Source of the DNA: Bathymodiolus brooksi
Taxonomy: Eukaryota; Mollusca; Bivalvia; Mytilida; Modiolidae
NCBI GenBank assembly: GCA_963680875.1
Contig: OY804580.1
Span: 109,371,534 to 109,435,533, forward strand
DNA length: 64,000 nt
Reading direction: 5' to 3'
Shown: piece by piece, positions 45,032-55,800 of the stretch
Position numbering within the stretch: position 1 is the stretch's first letter
Layout: the number at the start of each line of letters is the position of its first letter
The notes under the pieces: model-generated
Database searches by the model: none
Seen by the model: only the letters and a program-made list of their open reading frames with translations
What the model was told of the DNA's origin: nothing
Made by a program: the position numbers and the translations under genes

Positions 45032-48000
45032 ATGGCTAACCTAAATATAGGTTCATTTAATGTTAAGGGTCTGGCAGATGAAAAGAAAAGAAAAGAAGTG
45101 TTTAATTGGTTAAGAGAAAAGAAAATGAATGTTTACATGTTACAAGAAACACATTTTACCAAGGAAAATGAAAACATTATAGAAGCAGAATGGGGATTCA
45201 AATGTATTTTTTCTAATTGTTCATCACAAAGTTGTGGAGTTGCTTTGCTTTTTAATAATAATTTTCAATTTGTTATAAAGAATACAGTATGTGATGAAAA
45301 TGGTCGGTATATCATATGTGAATTAGAACTAAGCAATGAAAGAATAATTGTCACAAATTTCTATGGGTTGAATACTGATAACACATTATAACTTGAATCG
45401 TTTATAGACGATATAGACAATTTCAATGATAAGCCGTTGATATTCGGAGGAGATTGGAACCTAGTACTTGATGAAAAAGATAAAAAAGGAGGAAGCACAA
45501 AATTATCGCATACAAAAAATAGAGAAAAGCTAAAATCTTTCATAGATAGAAATAATTTGACAGATGTATGGAGAACTTTAAACCCTGAATTAGAGAGATA
45601 CACTTGGAGGCAAAAGACTCCAAATATTCAATGTAGGCTGGATTTCTTCCTCATATCAATCGGCTTACTGAATGTAGTAAACAATGTAGATATTGTATAT
45701 GGCTATAAATGTGACCATTCTTTTATATCAGTTGAAATAGAAAAGAATAGTTTTGCTCGAGGCAAAGGTTTTTTCAAGCTTAACACATCTCTATTATTAG
45801 ATAAAGATTATGTTGAACTTATAAGAAAATTAATACAAAAACAAAAAAACATATATGATGAGCAAAATGTAAATCCAAACTTAAAATGGGAAATGATTAA
45901 AAGTGACATAAGAGGAGAAACTATAGAATATTCATCAAAAATTGCAAAGATAAATAAAGTTAAAACAATTAATATTGAAAGAGAGTTAACAGAACTCCAA
46001 AATAAAAAGCAAGCGTCTAACAGAGAAGAAATTGAAAAAAGAATAAATTTATTAGAAAATGAATTAAAAACATTTTAAGAAAAAAGACAGAAGGTGCAAT
46101 GATAAGAGCAAAGGCAAAATGGCTAAAATATGCAGAAAAAAATACTAAATATTTTTTCAATTTAGAAAAACGAAATTATATAAATAAAACTATTCAACAA
46201 TTAATAAATGATAAAGGAGACACTATAACTGATTTCAAGGAAGTTCTTGCTGAAGAGAGAAGCTTTTATAAGTCTCTTTATTCTAAGAACCATACAGTCT
46301 ATGATAACATTAATGAGGTCAATAATTTCTTCTTACCTGATGACCCAGAGATACCAAAGCTTAGTGAAGAAGATATGTTAAACTGTGAAGGTATAAATTC
46401 AAAAGATGAATGTGTCTCAGCTATTAGGACATTTAAAAATGGTAAATCTCCAGGAACAGATGGACTTCCTGCAGAATTTTATAAAATATTTTGGAATGAT
46501 GTCATTGATCTAGTGATTGACTCGTATCAATATACTTATGATCTTAATGAGATGTCAATTTCACAAAGGCAGAGTATTATAACGCTGCTCCCGAAACCTG
46601 AGAAAGATACAAAGTATCTAAAAAATTGGAGACCCATTTCTCTCCTGAATATTTATTATAAGTTAATGACAAAATGTCTAGCATTTAGACTGAAGAAAGT
46701 CCTACCAAATATTATTCAATCAGATCAAACAGGTTTCATGAGAGGAAGATATATTGGCGATAATATCAGAAATATTCTAGAAATAATTGAAACAGTAGAA
46801 GAAGAAGATTTATCATGTGTTATACTATCAGTAGATTTCGAAAAAGCTTTCGATTCACTGAGCTGGAAATTTCTCCAACAATGTTTGGACTATTTTAAAT
46901 TTGGTCCTTCCTTTAAAAAATGGACCAGTATATTGTTTCAAAATATATCTAGCTGTGTTCTTAACACGGGATGGTCAACATAAATTTTCCCTGTTGAGAG
47001 AGGTGTGTGTCAAAGTTGCCCTATATCGCCTTATCTTTTTATTATAACTGCCGAAATACTAGGCATAGCTATTAGACGCTCAGATGACGTCAAAGGCTTT
47101 AAGTACAAAAATGCAAAATCCAAACTGTCCCAATATGCTGATGACACTCAAATAATAATAGATGGATCAGAAAACTCCATTAAAACTTCTATTAATATAT
47201 TGAATGAGTTTTCAAAGAAAAGTGGGTTAAAAGTAAATCTAAATAAGTCAGACCTGATTCCACTGGGTCACTCCAAAGTAGAAATATACACTCATAACTT
47301 TTCGCCAGGAATTAAAATAACTACAGATAAATTTAAACTGCTAGGTATTATCATCCCAACAAATGGAAAACAAAAAGATCTAATAGAAGAAAATTATTAT
47401 AATAAAAAAAACAAATATTAGAAATTATAAAAACTTGGCAAAAGAGAGATTTAACTCTGTATGGTAAACTAACAATCATCAAAAGTTTGATCATACCACA
47501 ATTAACTTATGCACTGACTATTTTACCTTCGCCAGGAGAACTCTTTTTAAATGATATTGAAAAGATAATATTAAATTTTTTCTGGGATGATAAACCAGCA
47601 AAGATTAAAAAAACTATTTTATTTAAAGAAAAAACAGAAGGTGGACTAAATTTGACTAATATAAAGATATATGCCAAATCTGTTAAATTTCAGTGGATAT
47701 ATAAGCTTTATAATGAAGATTACTATGCATTTTGGAAACATTTGATATGTGCCCGTTGTTCACGATTACAAGATAAGATTATATGGGAGAGTAATTTAAA
47801 TTTAAAAGATGCTCATAAGTTGGTTATCAAATCAAAATTTTGGCAGGATTTACTCTTGTGGTACTCATCTCTAAACTTTAATGATGACTCAAATAAAGTC
47901 ACAAAAACAGACTTTATATGGTACAATTCACACTTGAAGATAAATGACAGAGTACTTTATTTAAAATGCATGTCAGAAAATGGCATCAAAAAGATAGAGG

Positions 48001-48764
48001 ACCTCATTGATGACAATAATAGATTTCTAACATATCAAATGTTTCTTGATAAATGCAATGTGAATATAAATGCTATTACATATTATGGTATTATATCTGT
48101 TATTAAAAAACATTACAGTACTGATTACTTGGAAATGAAACCACCTTTGATTACTAATATGATGCAGAGGAAAGATATTTCAAAATATATATACAAATAT
48201 TTCATAGAAAAAGATGAAAAAGAAAATTTTGTTAAAGGCATTGTAAAATGGGAACACAAACTTGATACTGAACTAGATGGTAGTATGTTGTTTAATGATA
48301 TTAATAGAATCACAAATGATACAAAATTAAGAAATTTTCAGTTCAAACTTCTGCATCATATACTTCCAAATAACATGTTATTACACAAAATGGGAATAAA
48401 AAACAGTGCATTATGTAATTTCTGTAACCAAGAAGAAGACTCCATCTTACACTATCTGTGAGGCTGCCCTGTGGCAAAGAGATTTTGGACTTCATTTAAT
48501 ATCTGGCTTTCATCAGCTTTAGATTTAGAAGTTTTTGAATTAACCCCAAAAGAAACAGTTTTAGGTATTTTTTCAGATGAAAGCTCCTTGCAAAAAATTG
48601 TTCCATTTTTATTCCTTGTGGCAAGAAATTATATTCACTGTTGTAAATGGACTGACACAAAACCATTCCTTAACATTTTCAAAGTTAAAGTTAAACAAAA
48701 AGAGAAAATCGAAAAGATTAATGCACTTGTTGAAAATAAAATGTACAAACATGATAATAAATAG
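45032..48764 (+). pseudogene. LINE ORF2 (endonuclease, reverse transcriptase)
   Basis: Endonuclease: GSFNVKGL, MLQETHF, GGDWNLV, RLDFFLIS and KCDHSFIS give the AP-endonuclease-type N, E, D-N, D and H residues. RT: FKNGKSPGTDGLPAEFYK, NWRPISLLN, GFMRGRYIGDNIR, SVDFEKAFDSLSW (motif A), VERGVCQSCPISPYLF (motif B, with the usual R-Q-G-C-P changed) and LSQYADDTQI (motif C, YADD intact). C-terminal: FFWDDKPAKIKK, EGGLNLTNI and CNFCNQEEDSILHYL followed by GCPVAKRFW, the Cys-His motif. The WDDKPAKIK...GGLNL block favours the Tx1/L1 group. In-frame breaks occur at about 45389, 46076, 46981, 47419 and 48459. Confidence 0.88.
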
Positions 48765-49078
48765 TGTTGCATACATGAACTTAATTTATAGTGGTCTACT
48801 TTTGTCAACATGCAAGAAAATAATTTATACATAAGAAACTTATATTAGAAACTCATGTATATATAATTATATATAGGGGGCAAATCAAAATCTGATGACA
48901 TATATTCTTAAATAAACTATGTATTTGGTTTATTGCATGGAGACAAGGGGACACAACATTTCATATGTTTGTATTGAAAATGTATGTACAAATAATGTCT
49001 TTGTCTGTGCTGTTGTGTAATGTCTGTGTTTGTTATGTATATATTTTGAAAATGTCTAAAAAAATAAAAGTAAAAAAA

Positions 49079-49280
49079 AATATTGGGCACACAAGACAAA
49101 GAACGAAGATGAAAAAAAAACAAAAACAAAAAAAACCTCCCCCCCAAATCCCCCACACAACTTAGAAACCAAAAAGATGAGCAAAACGGACCAGCCCAAC
49201 ATAAATCAGGGGGAACCATGGTGCTTGCTATGGGTAAACAGTTTCCGTTTCTTATAAGACATCCTCATGTTACTCATTGT
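49079..49280 (+). repeat. RepB, right part (after the LINE)
   Basis: See the left part at 42425. The order AATATTGGGCACACA, AGAACGAAGATG, A-rich stretch, then CAGTTTCCGTTTC parallels the uninterrupted copy at 49408. Confidence 0.75.
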
Positions 49281-49407
49281 CAAATCCTGTAAGTCACTAC
49301 ATAGCTATCGTGACAAATAATCGTAATACTTCCGGTAATATTAACAAGATCATAGACTAAAATTAAAATGAAAATTGTGTCGTAATATTTATTGAAGATA
49401 ATGAACG

Positions 49408-49640
49408 TTAGAGAAAACCGAAGGGGCAATCATGAATGGACAATTCAAAGATATCGACAACATTGGGAACACTAAATACAGAACGAAGATAAAAAGAATA
49501 AATAAATAAATAAGAAACAGGTAACACGAATCCCACCCAATAAACTGGGGCCGAACCAAGTTGCTTACAAATAGTAAGCAGTTCCTGTCTGTTACAAGAC
49601 CCCATAGTGTTGCTCATATAGTCGGTGATAGAGAAAAGGC
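49408..49640 (+). repeat. RepB, uninterrupted copy
   Basis: GGACAATTCAAAGATATCGA, CAACATTGGGAACACTAAAT, AGAACGAAGATAAAAAG, GGTAACACGAATCCCACCC and AGTAAGCAGTTCCTGTC. It lacks any LINE sequence at the point where the 42.4/49.1 kb copy is split. Confidence 0.82.
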
Positions 49641-49728
49641 AAAATCTACTTGAAGGGAAAAAGATCCGTTAGTAGTATATCAGTACGGTTCAAACCATAT
49701 TTGAGGTGGTGGAGCGAGGTGGTGCAGC

Positions 49729-49807
49729 TACCGGAAGTGACGTGACCGGAAGTGACGTCAGTCACATGACCGGAAATCACCGGGAGTGACGTCATAACCG
49801 GAAGTAT
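49729..49807. promoter_or_regulatory. Cluster of ETS/CRE-type sites
   Basis: ACCGGAAGTGACGTG, ACCGGAAGTGACGTCAGTCA, ACCGGAAATCACC, GGGAGTGACGTCAT and AACCGGAAGTAT follow one another within 79 bases. CCGGAAGT is the ETS-family core and TGACGTCA the CREB/ATF palindrome; the fused form is known from many animal promoters. It stands out by CpG content from the AT-rich surroundings. Whether it is used is unknown, and it could be a short tandem repeat that merely resembles such sites. Confidence 0.55.
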
Positions 49808-49889
49808 GTTCTGCACATGCCCGGCTTTTTCTCGCGTTTTTTTCTTACTATAGTAGTAGTACAAAATGTGGTACAGTAGTACAAGTACC

Positions 49890-49970
49890 ATGGCTACCGA
49901 ATGTAGCGTGACACCGAAGGAAGTTGCCCCTTGGGTGTTCTCTAGGACGTCCGCGTCTATCATTTTCTAG
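49890..49970 (+). CDS. Candidate 26-codon first exon or small ORF
   Basis: ATG in a strong context (TACCATGG) 83 bases downstream of the ETS/CRE cluster. The frame starts MATECSVTPKEVAPW and ends at TAG 49968. Composition is more protein-like than any frame in the neighbouring repeats. A weak donor (GGTGTTC, near 49934) would allow splicing. No similarity is recognised; it may be chance. Confidence 0.2.
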   Translation: MATECSVTPKEVAPWVFSRTSASIIF

Positions 49971-50029
49971 CCCTTTCACTGGTTATCTGCGCTTTTTCCG
50001 CCATTTTATTTTCATCTTATCCCTATTCA

Positions 50030-52730
50030 ACTTGCCTTTCTTTCATATTTTCCATATCATTTCACAATTCAACATACTTTTCTTTCATATTTTCCAAATA
50101 ATTTCACTATTCAACATACTTTTCTTCTGTATTTTCCAAATCTTTTCACTATTCAACTTACTTTTCTTCTGTATTTTCCATATCATTTCACTATTCAACA
50201 TACTTTTCTACTGCATGACTTTTAGAACATTTCATTTTCAGGTACTTTTTTCCCGTACTTTTTCAAACCACAACGTTTGAAATGCAACGTTACTTGCTTT
50301 TCTAGTACATGACGTTATAAAACATTCCATTTTGCCGTACTTTTTTCACGTACTTTTTCAAACCGCAACGTTTGAAATACAACGTTTGAAATATCAGTTA
50401 GTTGTTTTTCTAGTATATGACGTTATAAAACATTACTTTTTCCCGTACTTGTTCCCTATCTTTTCACTATTCAACTTACTTTTCTTCCATATTTTCCATA
50501 TCATTTCACATTTCAACTTACTTTTCTTCCATATTTTCCATATCATTTCACTCTTCAACTTGGCTTTCTTCCATATTTTCCATATCATTTCACAATTCAA
50601 CCAACTTTTCTTCCGCATTTTCCATATCATTTCACTATTCAACTTGCCTTTCTTCTGTATTTTCCATATCTTTTCACTATTCAGCTTACTTTTCCTCCAT
50701 AATTTCAATATCTTTTCACTATTCAACGTACCTTTCCTCCATATTTTTCCTATCTTTTCACTATTCATCTTGCCTTTCTTCTGTATGTTCCATATTTTTA
50801 ACTATTCAACTTACTTTTCCTCCATAATTTCCATATCTTTTCACTATTCAACCTACTTTTCTTCTGTATTTTCCATATCTTTTCACTACTCAACTTGGGT
50901 TTCTTCCATATTTTTCATATCTTTTCACTATTCAACTTACCTTTCTTCCATATTTTCCCTATCTTTTCACTATTCAACTTACATTTCCTCTGTATTTTCC
51001 AATTCTTTTCACTATTCAAATTACGTTTCTTCCATATTTTCCATATCATATCACCATTCAACCTACTTTTCTTCCGCATTTTCCATATCTTTTCACTATT
51101 CAACTTGGGTTTATTCCATATTTTCATATCTTTTCACTATTCAACTTGCCTTTCTGCCATATTTTCCATATCTTATCACTATTCGACTTGCCTTTCTTCC
51201 ATATCTTTTCACTATTCAACCTACATTTCTTCCAAATTGTCCATAGCATTTCACTATTCAACTTGCCTTTCTTCCATATTTTCCATATCATTTCACTACC
51301 AGTATTCGACCTATTTTTCTTCCATATTTTCCATATAATTTCACTATTTAACCTACTTTTCTTCCGTATTGTCCATATCATTTCACTATTCAACTTTCCT
51401 TTCTTCTGTATTTCCCATATCTTTTCACTTTTCAACTTATTTTTCTGCGATACTGTTCCTATCTTTTCACTTTTCATCTTGCCTTTCTTCTGTATTTTCC
51501 ATATCTTCTAACTATTCAACTTACTTTTCCTCCATAATTTCCATATCTTTTCATTATTCAACCTACTTTTCTTCTGTATTTTCCATATCTTTTCTCTATT
51601 CAACTTGGGTTTCTTCCACATTTTTCATATCTTTTCACTATTCAACTTACCTTTCTTCCATATTTTCCCTACCTTTTCACTATTCAACTTACATTTCTCC
51701 TGTATTTTCCAAATCTTTTCACTATTCAACTTACTTTTCTTCTGTATTTTCCATATCATTTCACAATTCAACCTACTTTCCTTCCGCATTTTCCATTTCT
51801 CTTCACTATTCAACTTGCCTTTCAACTATATGTTCTATATCGTTTCACTATTCAACTTACTTTTCTTTCATAATTTGCATATCTTTTCACTATTCAACCT
51901 ACTTTTATTCTGCATTTTCCATATCTTTTCACTATTCAACTTGGGTTTATTCCATATTTTCATATCTTTTCACTATTCAACTTACATTTATTCTGTATTT
52001 TCCAAATCTTTTCACTATTCAACTTACTTTTCTTCCATATTTTCCATATCATTTCACAATTCAACCTACTTTTCTTCCGCATTTTCCATATCATTTCAGT
52101 ATTCAACTTACCTTTTTCCATATTTTCCATATTTTATCACTATTCGACTTGTCTTTCTTCCATATCTTTTCACTATTCAACTTACTTTTCTTCCATATTG
52201 TCCATATCATTTCACTATTAAACTTACTTTTCTTCCATATTTTTCATATTTTTTCACTATTCAACTTACTTTTCCTCCATAATTTCCATATTTTTTCACT
52301 ATTCAACCTACTTTCCTTCTGTATTTTCCATATCATTTCACTATTCAACTTGAATTTCTTCTATATCTTTCATATCTTTTCACTATTCAACTTACCTTTC
52401 TTCCATATTTTCCCTATCTTTTCACTATTCAACTTACATTTCTTCTGTATTTTCCAAATCTTTTCACTATTCAACTTACTTTTCTTCTATATTTTCCATA
52501 TAATTTCAAAATTCAACCTACTTTTCTTCCGCATTTTCCATATCTTTTCACTATTCAACTTACTTTTCTTCCATATTTTTCATATATTTTCACTATTCAA
52601 CTTGCGTTTCTTCCATATTGTCCATATCTTATTACTATTCGACTTGCCTTTCTTCCATATCTTTTCACTATTCAACTTGCCTTTCTTCCATATTGTCCAT
52701 ATCATTTCACTATTCGACCTATTTTTCATT
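50030..52730. repeat. 42-bp minisatellite, about 60 units
   Basis: Consensus unit about CTTTTCACTATTCAACTTAC then TTTTCTTCCATATTTTCCATAT, with common CTGT for CCAT and ACC for ACT variants. A 250-base non-repeat break lies at about 50205-50455 and itself carries duplicated AACGTTTGAAATGCAACG-type segments. A block with CTTGGGTTTCTTCCATATTT, followed by units ending TTCCCTAT and TTTCCAAAT, recurs at spacings of about 710 and 745 bases. Because 42 is divisible by three and the unit lacks stops in several frames, long open frames appear on both strands; they are not gene evidence. Confidence 0.95.
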
Positions 52731-52832
52731 TTCGTCCCAGAATCTATTTTTACTATCTATACAAAGCATGTTATAGCTTCTAAAAGCAACCACATTAATA
52801 AAAAAATACAAAAGCTGAAGATTAAATATGAA
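52731..52832. other. Junction between the two tandem arrays
   Basis: About 100 bases of non-tandem sequence. AAAAGCTGAAGATTAAATAT just before the first 44-bp unit loosely resembles RepC to the left of its CCAAAGGG block. Confidence 0.5.
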
Positions 52833-55800
52833 TTAGAGATGATAAACCAAAGGGTCTAAACAGGATAACCTAGGCCTTAGAGATGATAAACCAAAGGGTC
52901 TAAACAGGATAACATAGGGCTTAGAGATGATAAACCAAAGGGGCTAAACAGGATAACCTAGGCCTTAGAGATGATAAACCAAAGGGTCTAAACAGGATAA
53001 CATAGGCCTTAGAGATGATAAACCAAAGGGTCTAAACAGGATAACCTAGGCCTTAGATATGATAAACCAAAGGGTCTAAACAGGATAACCTAGGCCTTAG
53101 AGATGATAAACCAAAGGGTCTAAACAGGATAACCTAGGCCTTAGAGATGATAAACCAAAGGGTCTAAACAGGATAACCTAGGCCTTAGAGATGATAAACC
53201 AAAGAGTCTAAACAGGATAGCATAGGCCTTAGAGATGATAAACCAAAGAGTCTAAACAGAATAACCTAGGCCTTAGAGATGATAAACCAAAGGGTCTAAA
53301 CAGGATAACCTAGGCCTTAGCGATGATAAACCACAGGGTCTAAACAGGATAACCTAGGCCTTAGAGATGATAAACCAAAGGGTCTAAACAGGATAACATA
53401 GGCATTAGATATGATAAACCACAGAGCCTAAACAGGATAACCTAGGCCTTAGAGATGATAAACCAAAGAGCCTAAACAGAATAACCTAGGCCTTAGAGAT
53501 GATAAACCACAGGGTCTAAACAGGATAACATAGGCCTTAGAGATGATAAACCAAAGGGTCTAAACAGGATAACATAGGCCTTAGAGATGATAAACCACAG
53601 GGTCTAAACAGGATAACATAGGCCTTAGAGATGATAAACCAAAGAGTCTAAACAGAATAACCAAGGCATTAGAGATGATAAACCAAAGGGTCTAAACAGG
53701 ATAACATAGGCCTTAGAGATGATAAACCACAGGGTCTAAACAGGATAACCTAGGCCTTTGAGATGATAAACCAAAGGGTCTAAACAGAATAACCTATGCC
53801 TTAGAGATGATAAACCAAAGGGTCTAAACAGGATAACCTAGGCCTTAGATATGATAAACCAAAGGGTCTAAACAGGATAACCTAGGTCTTAGAGATGATA
53901 AACCAAAGAGCCTAAACAGGATAACCTATGCCTTAGAGATGATAAACCAAAGGGTATAAACAGGATAACATAGGCCTTAGAGATGATAAACCAAAGGGTC
54001 TAAACAGGATAACCTAGGCCTTAGAGATGATAAACCAAAGGGTCTAAACAGAATAACCTATGCCTTAGAGATGATTATCCAAAGGGTCTAAACAGGATAA
54101 CCCAGGCCTTAGAGATGATAAACCAAAGGGTCTAAACAGGATAACCTAGGCCTTAGATATGATAAACCAAAGGGTCTAAACAGGATAACCTAGGCCTTAG
54201 AGATGATAAACCAAAGGGTCTAAACAGGATAACCTATCCCTTAGATATGATAAACCAAAGGGTATAAACAGAATAACCTAGGCCTTAGAGATGATAAACC
54301 AAAGAGTCTAAACAGGATAACCTAGGCCTTAGAGATGATAAACCAAAGGGTCTAAACAGGATAACCTAGGCCTTAGAGATGATAAACCAAAGGGTCTAAA
54401 CAGGATAACAGAGGGCTTAGAGATGATAAACCAAAGGGGCTAAACAGGATAACCTAGGCCTTAGAGATGATAAACCAAAGGGTCTAAACAGGATAACATA
54501 GGCCTTAGAGATGATAAACCAAAGGGTCTAAACAGGATAACCTAGGCCTTAGATATGATAAACCAAAGGGTCTAAACAGGATAACCTAGGCCTTAGAGAT
54601 GATAAACCAAAGGGTCTAAACAGGATAACCTAGGCCTTAGAGATGATAAACCAAAGGGTCTAAACAGGATAACCTAGGCCTTAGAGATGATAAACCAAAG
54701 GGTCTAAACAGGATAACCTAGGCCTTAGAGATGATAAACCAAAGAGTCTAAACAGAATAACCTAGGCCTTAGAGATGATAAACCAAAGGGTCTAAACAGG
54801 ATAACCTAGGCCTTAGCGATGATAAACCACAGGGTCTAAACAGGATAACCTAGGCCTTAGAGATGATAAACCAAAGGGTCTAAACAGGATAACATAGGCC
54901 TTAGATATGATAAACCAAAGAGCCTAAACAGGATAACCTAGGCCTTAGAGATGATAAACCAGAGAGCCTAAACAGAATAACCTAGGCCTTAGAGATGATA
55001 AACCAAAGGGTCTAAACAGGATAACATAGGCCTTAGAGATGATAAACCACAGGGTCTAAACAGGATAACCTAGGCCTTAGAGATGATAAACCAAAGAGTC
55101 TAAACAGAATAACCAAGGCATTAGAGATGATAAACCAAAGGGTCTAAACAGGATAAGATAGGCCTTAGAGATGATAAACCACAGGGTCTAAACAGGATAA
55201 CCTAGGCCTTTGAGATGATAAACCAAAGGGTCTAAACAGGATAACCTAGGCCTTAGATATGATAAACCAAAGAGTCTAAACAGGATAACCTAGGCCTTAG
55301 AGATGATAAACCAAAGAGCCTAAACAGGATAACCTATGCCTTAGAGATGATAAACCAAAGGGTATAAACAGGATAACATAGGCCTTAGAGATGATAAACC
55401 AAAGGGTCTAAACAGGATAACCTAGGCCTTAGAGATGATAAACCAAAGGGTCTAAACAGAATAACCTATGCCTTAGAGATGATTATCCAAAGGGTCTAAA
55501 CAGGATAACCCAGGCCTTAGAGATGATAAACCAAAGGGTCTAAACAGGATAACCTAGGCCTTAGATATGATAAACCAAAGGGTCTAAACAGGATAACCTA
55601 GGCCTTAGAGATGATAAACCAAAGGGTCTAAACAGGATAACCTATCCCTTAGATATGATAAACCAAAGGGTATAAACAGAATAGCCTAGGCCTTAGAGAT
55701 GATAAACCAAAGGGTCTAAACAGGATAACCTATCCCTTAGAGATGATAAACCAAAGAGTCTAAACAGGATAACCTAGGCCTTAGAGATGATAAACCAAAG

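Larger units (their letters stand above)
42493..49078 (+). mobile_element. L1/Tx1-type LINE, about 6.6 kb, with 15-bp target duplication
   Basis: Flanked by AATATTGGGCACACA at 42478-42492 and 49079-49093. Carries a 5' leader, ORF1, a 1.1 kb gap, ORF2 with apurinic-type endonuclease, RT and a C-terminal Cys-His motif, and an A-rich 3' end (AAAAAAATAAAAGTAAAAAA). It is full length in domain content but has several stops and a frameshift, so it is dead as a source though structurally recent. Confidence 0.92.

Noticed and set aside
51369..52859. 496-codon plus-strand open frame
   Set aside because: Made of the 42-bp tandem unit; overlapping frames on both strands are equally open, as expected from a stop-free unit divisible by three.
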